Source of the DNA: Armatimonadota bacterium
Lineage (GTDB): Bacteria > Sysuimicrobiota > Sysuimicrobiia > Sysuimicrobiales > Humicultoraceae
DNA length: 64,000 nucleotides
Reading direction: 5' to 3'
NCBI GenBank assembly: GCA_031081585.1
Contig: JAVHLY010000013.1
Location: forward strand, 18,585 to 82,584
The notes under the pieces were generated by a model. The model did not search any database. It had not been told where the DNA came from and saw nothing but the letters and a program-made list of their open reading frames with translations. A program made the translations under genes and the position numbers. The stretch's first letter is position 1, and each line of letters starts with the position of its first letter. Positions 32,687 to 41,436 of this stretch are shown here, piece after piece.

Positions 32687-34542
32687 GGCGCGCCATCCGC
32701 TTCAAGCTCATCGCCACCTACGTGGGGCTGGCGGCGGTGACGCTGGCCCTGGTCCTGGTAGTGGTGCTCGCCGTCCTGCAGCGCCGCTACCTGGAGACCT
32801 ACGCCTACGTCGTCTCCACCCAGGCCCGCCTCATCGCCACCATGCTCACCGAGGGGGCCGGGGCCATCCCCCCCGACCAGCAGGAGGCGCTGGCGCAGCA
32901 GTTCCGCTGGCGCCCCGACGTGGTCATCGCCCTGCTGGACGCCCACGGCCGCGGGCCCACCGTCCCGCCGGGGGCACCGCCTCCCCCCGAGGTCGGCCAG
33001 GCCCTGGCCCGCCCCGACCAGCCGGCGTACGCGGTACGGGACGACCCGCGCACCGGGCAGCGCCGCGTCTTTGCCGCGGCGGCCATCGGTCCGCGCGCCC
33101 GCCCCACCGGGGTCGTCCACGTCTCCGCGCCGGCGGTATGGGTCCAGCGCCAGCTGCGGCGCCTGCTGCCGGCGTTCGGTGGGGCGCTGCTCTTGGGGCT
33201 CGGGGCGGCGTGGGTGGTGGGGGCGCGGCTGGCCCGCAGCCTGACCGACCCCATCGAGCGCCTCACCCGCGCCGCCGAGCGCCTGCGCGAGGGGGACCTC
33301 GACGCCCAGGTGGCCATCGACAGCGACGACGAGATCGGCCGGCTGGGCCGGGCCTTCTCGGCCATGGCGGCCCGCCTGCGGGAGACCATCGAGGGGCTGC
33401 GGGCGGAGCGGACGACGCTGGCGGCCATCCTCACCAGCATGCAGGACGGGGTGATCGCCACCGACCGCCAGGGGCGGCTGCTCCTGGTGAACCGCGCCGC
33501 CGAGGAGCTGCTGGGCCTGCCGTCCGGCGCGGCGGTGGGTGCGGCGGCGGCCGACCTGCTGCCCGCGCCGCTGGTGGCCATGCTGGCCGAGGCGGCCACG
33601 GCGGCGCGGGTGGGCGCGACGGAGCTGCAGCGCGAGGACCGGGTGATGGAGGTCCACTGCGCGCCCATCTGGCGGGGGGATGGCGGCACCGGGGAGGCCG
33701 CCAGCGGGTCCCCCGGGGCCGGGACCGCCGGCGGGCGCACGGGAGCGGAGGCGGCCACGGCGGAGGCGGTCACGGGCGCCGTGGCCGTGGTGCGCGACGT
33801 CACCGAGCTGCGGCGCAGCGAGCGGCTGCGCCGCGAGCTCACGGCCAACGTCTCTCACGAGCTGCGCACGCCGCTCACCTCCATCAAGGGGTTCGCCGAG
33901 ACCCTGCTGGCCGGGGCGATGCGCGACGAGGCCACCGCCCGGCGCTTCCTGGAGATCATTGATGCCGAGGCCAACCGGCTGGTCAAGCTGGTCGACGACC
34001 TGATGGACCTCAGCCGCCTGGAGGCCAGGGGGGCGGCCCTCGAACTCGCGCCGGTAGACCTCCCCGCGCTCGTGGAGGAGACGGTCACCCGCCTGCGGCC
34101 GCTGGCCGGGTCGCGGCGCCTGGAGGTCCACCCCGGCACCGGGTCGGTCACGGTGCTGGGCGACCGCGACCGCCTGGCGCAAGTGCTGACCAACCTGATC
34201 GACAACGCCATCAAGTTCACACCGGAGCCGGGTCGGGTGGAGGTGGCCTGGCGGCGGCAGGACGGGACCGTCGTCCTGACGGTGCGGGACACCGGCCAGG
34301 GCATTCCCCCCGCCGACCTCCCCCACATCTTCGAGCGCTTCTACAAGGCCAACCGCTCGCGGAGCGCCGCCACCGGCAGCGGGTTGGGGCTGGCCATCGC
34401 GCGCCACATTGTGGAGGCGCACGGCGGCCGCATCACCGTGCAGAGTCGCGAGGGCGCCGGAACCACCTTCACCGTCGTTCTCCCCCGCGTGCCGGAGGAG
34501 GAGCGGGCAGCGGCCGAGGAACAACGGACGCGTCCCACCTGA
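32683..34542 (+). CDS. PhoR/WalK-like sensor histidine kinase
   Basis: Membrane sensor kinase partner of the preceding regulator, 619 residues. Order: transmembrane segment 1 (about 8-30), extracytoplasmic sensor (about 31-160), transmembrane segment 2 (about 163-185), HAMP (about 187-240), PAS (about 245-370, with an inserted Gly/Ala-rich stretch), HisKA with phospho-His near residue 385 (NVSHELRTPLTSIKGF), and HATPase with NLIDNAIKFTP, DTGQGIP and GSGLGLAIA. This is the PhoR/WalK architecture. The start overlaps the regulator stop, so synthesis is coupled. Confidence 0.94.
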   Translation: MRRAIRFKLIATYVGLAAVTLALVLVVVLAVLQRRYLETYAYVVSTQARLIATMLTEGAGAIPPDQQEALAQQFRWRPDVVIALLDAHGRGPTVPPGAPPPPEVGQALARPDQPAYAVRDDPRTGQRRVFAAAAIGPRARPTGVVHVSAPAVWVQRQLRRLLPAFGGALLLGLGAAWVVGARLARSLTDPIERLTRAAERLREGDLDAQVAIDSDDEIGRLGRAFSAMAARLRETIEGLRAERTTLAAILTSMQDGVIATDRQGRLLLVNRAAEELLGLPSGAAVGAAAADLLPAPLVAMLAEAATAARVGATELQREDRVMEVHCAPIWRGDGGTGEAASGSPGAGTAGGRTGAEAATAEAVTGAVAVVRDVTELRRSERLRRELTANVSHELRTPLTSIKGFAETLLAGAMRDEATARRFLEIIDAEANRLVKLVDDLMDLSRLEARGAALELAPVDLPALVEETVTRLRPLAGSRRLEVHPGTGSVTVLGDRDRLAQVLTNLIDNAIKFTPEPGRVEVAWRRQDGTVVLTVRDTGQGIPPADLPHIFERFYKANRSRSAATGSGLGLAIARHIVEAHGGRITVQSREGAGTTFTVVLPRVPEEERAAAEEQRTRPT

Positions 34543-34597
34543 CGGCCGCCCGGTCGGCGGCACGGCTCGTGGTGGGGCGGCGGCGCGGGACTCCCCC

Positions 34598-35308
34598 CTA
34601 CCCGCCCAGGTAGGCCCGGCGCACGTCCTCGTTTTCCTGCAGGGCACGGGCCTCCCCGGCCAGGACGATCTCTCCCGTCTGCAGCACGTAGCCGCGGTGG
34701 GCGATGGTCAGGGCCATGAAGGCGTTCTGCTCCACCAGGAGGATCGTGGTCCCCTGGGCGTTGATGTCCCGGATCGTTTCGAAGATTTGCTCCACGAGGA
34801 TCGGCGCGAGCCCCATGGAGGGTTCGTCGAGGAGGAGGATGCGCGGCCGGGCCATCAGGGCGCGGCCAATGGCCAGCATCTGCTGCTCGCCCCCCGAGAG
34901 GGTGCCGGCGACCTGGTTGATCCGCTCCCGCAGGCGCGGGAAGAGGGCGAAGACGCGTTCCATGTCCTCCCGGATGGCCGCCCCGTTGGCGCGAGCGTAG
35001 GCGCCCATCTCCAGGTTCTCCCGCACCGTCAGCCGGGCGAAGATGCGCCGCCCCTCGGGCGCGTGGGCCACGCCCCGGTAGACGATCTCGTGCGGGGGCA
35101 GGTAGTCGATGCCTTTCCCTTCCAGCAGCACCCGCCCCCGCCGCGGCCGCAACAACCCCGAGATCGTCCGCAACGTCGTGGTCTTCCCGGCCCCGTTGCT
35201 GCCGAGCAGTGCGACGATCTCGCCCGCGTCCACGCTCAGGGAGACCCCCTTCAGGGCATGAATGTGGCCGTAGTAGACATGCAGGTCCTGCAGCTCCAGC
35301 AAGGCCAT
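34598..35308 (-). CDS. livF: Branched-chain amino acid ABC transporter ATPase LivF
   Basis: ATPase subunit of a high-affinity Leu/Ile/Val-type importer. The 236-residue protein has Walker A GSNGAGKTTT, LSGGEQQ and LLLLDEPSMGLAP. Its ATG shares bases with the livG stop (TGATG). Last gene of the complete set livK-livH-livM-livG-livF. It is clearly distinct from the other LivF in this window, which has a basic C-terminal tail. Confidence 0.95.
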   Translation of the reverse strand: MALLELQDLHVYYGHIHALKGVSLSVDAGEIVALLGSNGAGKTTTLRTISGLLRPRRGRVLLEGKGIDYLPPHEIVYRGVAHAPEGRRIFARLTVRENLEMGAYARANGAAIREDMERVFALFPRLRERINQVAGTLSGGEQQMLAIGRALMARPRILLLDEPSMGLAPILVEQIFETIRDINAQGTTILLVEQNAFMALTIAHRGYVLQTGEIVLAGEARALQENEDVRRAYLGG

Positions 35309-36102
35309 CAGCCCACCGCCGGCCGCTCCGCCAGCCGTTGCCGCGTCCCCAGGTAGGCCTCGATCACCCGGGGGTCACGCTGCACCTGCTCGGGGGATCC
35401 TTCGGCGATCTTCTGGCCGTAGTCCAGCACCGTGACCCGCTCGGAGATGCCCATCACCACCCGCATGTTGTGCTCGATGAGGAGGATGGTCAGGCCCAGC
35501 TCCCGGCGCAGGGTGCGGAGGAACGTCATCAGCCCCTGGGCTTCGGCCGGGTTCATCCCCGCCGTGGGCTCGTCGAGCAGCAGCAGGCGGGGCTCGGAGG
35601 CCAACGCCCGCCCGATCTCCAGCCGCCGCTGGTCCCCGTAGGGGAGGTTCTTGGCCAGCTCATCCCCCCGGCCCTGCAGCCCCACGAGCCCCAGGAGCTC
35701 CTGCGCCCGGGCCAGCGCCTGGGCCTCTACGCGATGGAAGCGGGGCGTGCGCAGGAGCACGTCCACCGTGGAGAGGTGGAGCCGGCTGTGCATCCCCACC
35801 AGGATGTTCTCCAGCACCGTCATGTTCCCGAAGAGGCGGATGTTCTGGAACGTCCGACACATCCCCAGCCGGGTGATCTGGTCCGGGCGCAGGCCCACGA
35901 GCTCCCGGCCCCGGAAGCGGACCGACCCCTCTTCCGGCCGGTAGACGCCGGTGAAGACGTTGAACAGCGTCGTCTTCCCTGCCCCGTTGGGCCCGATGAT
36001 GGAGACGATCCGGCCTTCCTCCAGGACGAAGTCCACCTCGTTGAGGGCCACGAGGCCGCCAAAGCGTTTCGTCACCCCGCGGCACTCCAGGATGACGCCC
36101 AT
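35308..36102 (-). CDS. livG: Branched-chain amino acid ABC transporter ATPase LivG
   Basis: Second ATPase of the Liv importer, 264 residues. Motifs: KRFGGLVALNEVDF, Walker A GPNGAGKTTLFN, the LivG-typical RTFQNIRLFGNMTVLENILVG, a slightly altered signature (LPYGDQRRLEIGRAL) normal for LivG, and LLLLDEPTAGMNP. The ATG overlaps the livM stop by one base (TGATG). Forms a heterodimer with LivF beneath LivH/LivM. Confidence 0.96.
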   Translation of the reverse strand: MGVILECRGVTKRFGGLVALNEVDFVLEEGRIVSIIGPNGAGKTTLFNVFTGVYRPEEGSVRFRGRELVGLRPDQITRLGMCRTFQNIRLFGNMTVLENILVGMHSRLHLSTVDVLLRTPRFHRVEAQALARAQELLGLVGLQGRGDELAKNLPYGDQRRLEIGRALASEPRLLLLDEPTAGMNPAEAQGLMTFLRTLRRELGLTILLIEHNMRVVMGISERVTVLDYGQKIAEGSPEQVQRDPRVIEAYLGTRQRLAERPAVG

Positions 36103-37448
36103 CAGCCCACTCCAGCCTCCACGGTCGTCTCGGCGGCGCGCCGCTGAGCCTCCTCCAGTTCCATTCGCCGTCGCCGAGACGGGATGATGCCCTGCGGGCG
36201 GAAGATCATCATCAGGATGAGGATGATCCCGAAGACCATGCGCTCGTACTTGGCCGGTTCCAGCTGCGGCGGGAGGTTGGCCAGGTTGTAGCCCAGGATG
36301 GTCACGCCCGCGTTCTTCCAGGCGTTGAGCGTCAGCGAGAACTGCTTGAGCACCTGCAGGTTCAGAATGGTGACCGTCGTGGCGCCCAGGATGGCGCCCG
36401 GGATGCTGCCCATGCCGCCCAGGATCACCATGGCCAGCACCCCGATGGACTCCAGGAACGTGAAGGACTCGGGGTTGATGAAGTACTGCTTGGAGGCGAA
36501 GATCACGCCCATGGCCCCGGCAAAGGAGGCGCCGGCGGCGAAGGCCAGCAGCTTCATCCGCACCAGCGGCACGCCCATGGCGATGGCGGCCTCCTCGTCC
36601 TCCCGGATGGCCTCCCAGGCCCGGCCGATGTGGGAGTCCTTGAACCGCTGCGTGACCAGGATGACCAGCAGCACCACTACCAGGACGAGGAAGTAGAAGT
36701 AAACGGGGTAGACCGCTGCCGGGGAGGCCTGCACCCCCGCCAGCCGCAGGACCCACATCACCGGTTCGATGGCCGGACGGGTGATGGGGGTGATCCCGAT
36801 GGGCCCGTTGGTCAGGTTGATGGGCTTGTCCAGGTTGTTGGCCAGCACGCGGATGACCTCGCCGAAGCCTAGCGTGACGATGGCCAGGTAGTCGCCGCGG
36901 AGCCGCAGGACGGGCAGGCCCAGCAGGACCCCCGTGATCGCGGCGAGCACGACGGCGAGGAGGAGGAAGACGAAGAACCACCACCCGCCCAACGGCAGGA
37001 TGGCGTCCAGGGCCGGCCAGGTCTTCAGCAGCTGTGGCGACCCCAGGATGGCCCAGGAGTAGGCCCCCACGGCGTAGAAGGCCACATATCCCAGGTCCAG
37101 GAGACCGGCCAGCCCGACGACGATGTTCAGGCCCAGCGCCAGGGCCACGAAGATGCCCACCTGCGTGGCCACCTCCAGGTAGAAGCCGTTGCGCAACCCC
37201 AGCAGCGGCATCAGGAGCCCCAGAGTGACCAGCACGGCGGCCCCCTTAAACCAGCGCGGCACCTCGGCGGCGAAGATGAGCAGCAGCGAGACGAGGAAGA
37301 GCAGGAAGAAGAGCAGCGAGCGCGGCGTGTTGGCCACCAGCAGGCTCGTGCCCAGGATGTAGCCCGTGAGCAGGCCCATGGCCAGCGGCGGCCGCTGCAG
37401 GAGGGCGCGCAGCCCGGTGGGGGCGGCGGAGAGGGCCTCGTTCCTCAT
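36102..37448 (-). CDS. livM: Branched-chain amino acid ABC transporter permease LivM
   Basis: Integral membrane permease, 448 residues, with about ten hydrophobic segments and the family motif GLNIVVGLAGLLDLGYVAFYAVGAY near residue 110 and REDEEAAIAMGV in the ATPase-contact loop (EAA-like). The extra N-terminal hydrophobic region (about 20-95) is usual for long LivM proteins. ATG 37448 is chosen; an in-frame GTG three codons upstream is possible. Lies 25 bases after livH. Confidence 0.95.
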   Translation of the reverse strand: MRNEALSAAPTGLRALLQRPPLAMGLLTGYILGTSLLVANTPRSLLFFLLFLVSLLLIFAAEVPRWFKGAAVLVTLGLLMPLLGLRNGFYLEVATQVGIFVALALGLNIVVGLAGLLDLGYVAFYAVGAYSWAILGSPQLLKTWPALDAILPLGGWWFFVFLLLAVVLAAITGVLLGLPVLRLRGDYLAIVTLGFGEVIRVLANNLDKPINLTNGPIGITPITRPAIEPVMWVLRLAGVQASPAAVYPVYFYFLVLVVVLLVILVTQRFKDSHIGRAWEAIREDEEAAIAMGVPLVRMKLLAFAAGASFAGAMGVIFASKQYFINPESFTFLESIGVLAMVILGGMGSIPGAILGATTVTILNLQVLKQFSLTLNAWKNAGVTILGYNLANLPPQLEPAKYERMVFGIILILMMIFRPQGIIPSRRRRMELEEAQRRAAETTVEAGVG

Positions 37449-37473
37449 GGTCGGCACGCGCCCACGGTCACCC

Positions 37474-38445
37474 TCAGGCCTTCTCCCGCACGACCTCGCC
37501 CAGCAGGCCCCGCGGGCGGAAGACGAGGATCAGGATCAGCACGCTGAACGCGAAGATGTCCTTATACTCGGCCCCGAAGGCTCCGCCCGTGAGCAACGAC
37601 ATGTAGGAGGCGGCGAAGGTCTCCAGCAGGCCCAGGACGACTCCGCCCAGCATGGCCCCGGGCAGGTTCCCGATGCCGCCCAGCACGGCGGCGGTGAAGG
37701 CCTTGATGCCGGGGATGAAGCCCGTGTAGGGGTTGATGGTGCCGAACTGCACGCCGAACAGCGCTCCCGCCGCCCCGCCCATCATGCCGCCGATCAGGAA
37801 GGTCAGGGAGATCATGCGGTTTACGTTGATGCCCATCAGCTCCGCAGTGGCCTGGTCCTCCGCCACGGCCCGGATGGCCGTCCCCAGCTTTGTCCGGGTA
37901 ACGAAGAGGTTCAGGCCGACCAGCATGAGGAGCGAGGCCAGGATGATGACGAGCGACTTCACCGAGATCTCGACGCCACCCGTCAGCCCCACCCGCAGGT
38001 CGAAGAAGGCGATGGTCGGGTAGGTGCGGTAGAAGGCGTTGTGCCAGAGGGACTCGATCAGGCGGATGAAGTCCTGGAGGAAGAATGAGACGCCGATGGC
38101 CGAGATCAGTGGGACCAGCCGGGGAGCGCCGCGCAGGGGGCGGTAGGCCGCCCGCTCCACCACCACCGCCAGCCCGCCGCTGATGACCATGGCCATGGCG
38201 ATGACCAGCAGGAGGAGCATCACGGGCGGGATGGCCGTCAAGGCCCCGACCGCCTGCAGACTCAAGAGGACCTCCGCTCCCACGAAGGCGCCGGTGACGA
38301 AGATCTCGCTGTGGGCGAAGTTGATCATCTGCAGGACGCCGTAGACCATGGTGTAGCCCAGGGCGATCAGGGCGTAGACGAACCCCAGCGTGAGCCCGTC
38401 TACGAGGACCTGGGGGAAGATACCGATGAGGATATCCCATTCCAT
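37474..38445 (-). CDS. livH: Branched-chain amino acid ABC transporter permease LivH
   Basis: Integral membrane permease of 323 residues with about eight segments. Family motifs: LVDGLTLGFVYALIALGYTMVYGVLQMINFAHSE cut short here as GYTMVYGVLQMINFAHSE, and AEDQATAELMGINVNR in the coupling loop. Follows livK after a 190-base gap that contains a terminator hairpin and a 16-bp tandem repeat, so it is probably expressed at a lower level than livK. Confidence 0.95.
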   Translation of the reverse strand: MEWDILIGIFPQVLVDGLTLGFVYALIALGYTMVYGVLQMINFAHSEIFVTGAFVGAEVLLSLQAVGALTAIPPVMLLLLVIAMAMVISGGLAVVVERAAYRPLRGAPRLVPLISAIGVSFFLQDFIRLIESLWHNAFYRTYPTIAFFDLRVGLTGGVEISVKSLVIILASLLMLVGLNLFVTRTKLGTAIRAVAEDQATAELMGINVNRMISLTFLIGGMMGGAAGALFGVQFGTINPYTGFIPGIKAFTAAVLGGIGNLPGAMLGGVVLGLLETFAASYMSLLTGGAFGAEYKDIFAFSVLILILVFRPRGLLGEVVREKA

Positions 38446-38472
38446 GTCCCGTCGCCCCGCTCGCGGTGTCGG

Positions 38473-38504
38473 CCTACGTCCTCATGGTCCTACGTCCTCA
38501 TGGT
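38473..38504. repeat. Perfect 16-bp tandem duplication between livK and livH
   Basis: Two adjacent copies of CCTACGTCCTCATGGT (38473-38488 and 38489-38504). Read on the transcribed minus strand each copy is ACCATGAGGACGTAGG, which contains a complete minimal reading frame ATG-AGG-ACG-TAG. The copies lie 28 bases upstream of the livH start. Confidence 0.9.
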
Positions 38505-38558
38505 AGCGAAGATCGCCCCGGGCACCAGAGGCCGGGGTGGTCGGAGGGGCCGGGCGAC

Positions 38559-38590
38559 AAAACGGGGAGCGGGACGTGCCCGCTCCCCGT
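38559..38590 (-). terminator. Rho-independent terminator after livK
   Basis: Perfect 12-bp stem ACGGGGAGCGGG/CCCGCTCCCCGT with a 5-base loop (38590-38562 on the minus strand), followed by TTTT. It lies 45 bases after the livK stop and upstream of livHMGF, so most transcripts should end here and leave livK in excess over the membrane components. Confidence 0.88.
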
Positions 38591-38634
38591 CTCCTCACCA
38601 CGGCATGCCCGGGACCGATCCGCGCCGCCCTCCT

Positions 38635-39840
38635 TTACTTCTTCTTCAGCGGCGGCGGGTTGATCCGGAGCGTCTTGACCAGCCGGTTCTGCCCCCACTT
38701 CGCCGGGTCGGCCGACTCGATGCGGATGACGAAGTAGGTCGCCGGAGTCGGGTCGCCCTTCTCGTCAAAGGTGTAGGTCTGGGTGAGGCCCTTGAAGCCC
38801 CGGATCTTGCGCACCTCGTTGGTGACCTGCAGCCGCGTGGGCTTCTTCCCGCCGGCGGCCTTGACAGCGTTGGCGATGGCCGTCAGGCCGATCCAGCACG
38901 ACTCGTAGGCCTGGACGGCGAAGGGCTCGGGGTCCGCCCCGAAGCGCTTCTTGTAGTCGGCCGCAAACTTGGCCGCCCCCGGGTAGAAGGAAGCCGGGCC
39001 CGCCACCGTCGTGTAGTGCATACCGACGATGGCCTGACCGGCGATCCGCGCCAGGTCGGAGGAGTCCATGCCGTCGGGCCCCAGGAACTTGGCGGTGATA
39101 CCCTTGGCGCGGGCCTGCTTGAAGAAGACTCCCGCCTGGTTGTAGATCCCGCCGAAGTAGATCAGCTCCGGCCGGCGGGCGGCGATGGGCGTGAGGATCG
39201 GGTCGAAGTTGGCCGTCTCCTCCGTCCCTTCGAAGCCCAGGATGCGGATCCCGTTCTGGGGGGCGAACTGGCGGAAGAACTCCGCCACGCCCTGGCCGTA
39301 GGCGGTCTTGTCGTGGATGACGTAGGCGCTCTTGACCTTCAGGTCCTTGCCGGCGAACTCCGCGCCCACGCGGCCCTGGACGTCGTCACGGCCCACCACC
39401 CGGGTCACGTTGCGGTACCCGCGGTCGGTCACCACCGGGTTGGTGTTGGCCGGCGAGATCATGGCCAGGTCGTTGTCTTTGTAGACCTCGCTGGACGGGA
39501 TGGCCACGCCGGAGTTCAGATGGCCCACCACGAGCAGGATGTCGGGGTCGGTGACCAGGTTCTTGGCGTTGGCCACGCCCACGTCCGGCTTGGCCTGGTC
39601 GTCGAAGGGCACGAGCTGCACCCGCCACCCGGGCAGGATCTTGGCGGCCTGCTGCTCGATGCAGAGCTGCGCGCCGTTCTTGATGGCCGTCCCCAGCACG
39701 GACTGCCCGCCCGACAGGGGGCTCTGGGTGGCAATCTTGATGACGTTCTGCTGGGCCCCCACGGGTCCCTGTCCGGCCACCAGGAGCACCAGCATCGTCA
39801 GGACGGTCGCCAGCACAACCGGGACTCGTCTGATCCGCAT
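38635..39840 (-). CDS. livK: Branched-chain amino acid-binding protein LivK
   Basis: Extracytoplasmic receptor for the Liv importer. ATG 39840 is chosen: AGGGGAGAGG precedes it and the product then opens with a signal peptide (MRIRRVPVVLATVLTMLVLLVAGQGPVGA). The 401-residue protein shows IKIATQSPLSGGQSVLGTAIKNGAQL, the usual first strand and helix of Leu/Ile/Val-binding proteins, and VVGHLNSGVAIPSSEVY. It is the first gene of the Liv unit, separated by a terminator from the permease genes. Confidence 0.95.
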   Translation of the reverse strand: MRIRRVPVVLATVLTMLVLLVAGQGPVGAQQNVIKIATQSPLSGGQSVLGTAIKNGAQLCIEQQAAKILPGWRVQLVPFDDQAKPDVGVANAKNLVTDPDILLVVGHLNSGVAIPSSEVYKDNDLAMISPANTNPVVTDRGYRNVTRVVGRDDVQGRVGAEFAGKDLKVKSAYVIHDKTAYGQGVAEFFRQFAPQNGIRILGFEGTEETANFDPILTPIAARRPELIYFGGIYNQAGVFFKQARAKGITAKFLGPDGMDSSDLARIAGQAIVGMHYTTVAGPASFYPGAAKFAADYKKRFGADPEPFAVQAYESCWIGLTAIANAVKAAGGKKPTRLQVTNEVRKIRGFKGLTQTYTFDEKGDPTPATYFVIRIESADPAKWGQNRLVKTLRINPPPLKKK

Positions 39841-40009
39841 GCAGCCTCTCCCCTCCTCTCTCCTCATCACGACGTCGTCAACACGTGAGGCTCCCTGCAG
39901 AGGCTCCGACCAACCACCGTGGTGTGGGCCGCCCCAGCCCCGGCCTCACGGGCCTCCCTCACCTCCTCGTCCAGGGGCCAGACCCTCGGCCCGGCCCCCT
40001 GCGTGCCCT

Positions 40010-40018
40010 ACCATAGCA
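40010..40018 (-). promoter_or_regulatory. Possible extended -10 promoter for livK
   Basis: Minus strand TGC-TATGGT (40018-40010) matches an extended -10 element (TGnTATnnT) just after an AT-rich run. No clear -35 box lies 16-18 bases upstream. It would give a livK leader of about 165 bases. Confidence 0.35.
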
Positions 40019-40127
40019 AAAATCCAGGGATACGCAGAACGCGCAACTGAAAGTGTTCGCCGGGTCTCCAGAGCTTCCCTGCTCTCGCCGACGCCTCGCA
40101 CTGCTGCGGGGCGTGCCGGCCGGGGCG

Positions 40128-40433
40128 TCAGGAACGCAGGGCCTGGAGCTGGCTCCGGATGTCCCCCAGCTCCTCCGTGATCTCCTGCATGGAGTCCCGC
40201 AGGGTCGCCAGGGCCGGACGGTCGCTGGCCACGCGGCCGTGCGCCATGTCGTCGAGGATCTCGACAACGGCGGCTGTCCGCCGGGTGGCGAACTCCAGCT
40301 CCTCCACGATGCCGGCCAGGCTGGGGGTGGCCCCGGGAGTCCCCGGGCGCCCAGGCGTGATCCCCCGCCCCACCGCCATCCCCAGCAGGAAGGCCACGAC
40401 CAGCCCCCCTGCCATCGGCTTTCTGGGATCCAT
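40128..40433 (-). CDS. Small membrane-anchored coiled-coil protein
   Basis: Unknown function. The 101-residue product has one N-terminal transmembrane segment (about 7-23, MAGGLVVAFLLGMAVG) and then a mostly helical, probably coiled-coil region (about 39-101) with heptad-like Leu/Ile spacing (LRDSMQEITEELGDIRSQLQAL). Its ATG overlaps the stop of the ornithine-cyclodeaminase-family gene (TGATG), so it is expressed with the amino acid catabolic genes. No family recognised. Confidence 0.65.
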   Translation of the reverse strand: MDPRKPMAGGLVVAFLLGMAVGRGITPGRPGTPGATPSLAGIVEELEFATRRTAAVVEILDDMAHGRVASDRPALATLRDSMQEITEELGDIRSQLQALRS

Positions 40434-41434
40434 CAGGACTCACCCCCGGAGCCCTCGAGCTCCACCTCCCACCCTACGGCATCGGAGGCGGCGCGCCGAA
40501 GGGCTTCCGCCCCCACCACCACGTCCAGGACGGCCGTTCCCACCGATTTGAAGAGCGTGATCTCCTCCGGCCGGGTGCGCCCGGGCCGCACCCCCGTGGC
40601 GACCTCACCGAGCTCGGCGTGGATGCGCTCCGGGGCGAAGTGCCCCTCGGCGATGGCCAGGAGCAGGTCTCCCGCCTCGGCCAGGGCGGCTGCGCGCGAC
40701 TCCACGACCACCGCAGCCCGCGCCACCAGCGCTCCGTCCACCTCGCGGGTCTGGGGGGTGAAGGCGCCCACCGCTGTCACGTGGCACCCGGGCGCCACCG
40801 CCCCGGTGGGGACGACCGGCGTGGGGCTGGTGGTGGCGGTGATGACCAGGTCGGCGCCGCGCACCGCCAGCTCGGGGGACGCCGCGGCCAGGATGGTCGC
40901 CCCGCCGGTCCAGGGCTGGGCGGCCGCCCAGCGGACGAAGGCCGCCGTGCGCTCGGGGTTACGGCCGACCACGCGCACCTGGGTGAGCGGGCGGACGGCG
41001 AAGGCCGCCTCCAGCTGCGTGCGCGCCTGGGCGCCGGTGCCGAAGAGGGCGGCGATGTGACTGTCGGGCCGGGCCAGCAGGCGTGCGGCCAGGCCCCCCG
41101 CTGCGCCGGTCCGCAACGCGGTGAGGCTCGCCCCCTCCAGGAGGCCGAGCGGCCGCCCAGTGGCGGCGTCCTGGATGAGGACCAGCGCGGTGATCGTGGG
41201 CAGCCCCCGGGAGGGGTTCTCCGGGAAGACCGTCACGGCTTTCACACCCAGAGCGCCCAGCGGCGGGACCAGGGCGGGCATGTAGAGGGCCGTCCCGCCG
41301 TCCGCGGCCAGGTGGAGCCGGGGCGGCACGAGCGCCCGCCCGGCCGAGAGGTGGATGAGGGCCTCCCGGACGAGCTCGATGGCGTCCGCCATGGGCACCA
41401 GACGCCGCAGGTCCGCAGCCGTGAGGAGGCGCAC
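40433..41434 (-). CDS. Ornithine cyclodeaminase/mu-crystallin family protein
   Basis: NAD(P)-dependent enzyme of 333 residues. The substrate domain carries GVKAVTVFPENPSRGLPT and TALRTGAAGG; the Rossmann loop is ALFGTGAQARTQLEA. Family members act as ornithine cyclodeaminase (ornithine to proline), alanine dehydrogenase or delta1-pyrroline-2-carboxylate reductase, and sequence by eye does not decide. Position directly after proline dehydrogenase (2-base gap) and near gdhA favours a proline or ornithine substrate. GTG 41434 is the first start after the preceding stop. Confidence 0.87.
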   Translation of the reverse strand: MRLLTAADLRRLVPMADAIELVREALIHLSAGRALVPPRLHLAADGGTALYMPALVPPLGALGVKAVTVFPENPSRGLPTITALVLIQDAATGRPLGLLEGASLTALRTGAAGGLAARLLARPDSHIAALFGTGAQARTQLEAAFAVRPLTQVRVVGRNPERTAAFVRWAAAQPWTGGATILAAASPELAVRGADLVITATTSPTPVVPTGAVAPGCHVTAVGAFTPQTREVDGALVARAAVVVESRAAALAEAGDLLLAIAEGHFAPERIHAELGEVATGVRPGRTRPEEITLFKSVGTAVLDVVVGAEALRRAASDAVGWEVELEGSGGES

Positions 41435-41436
41435 CC

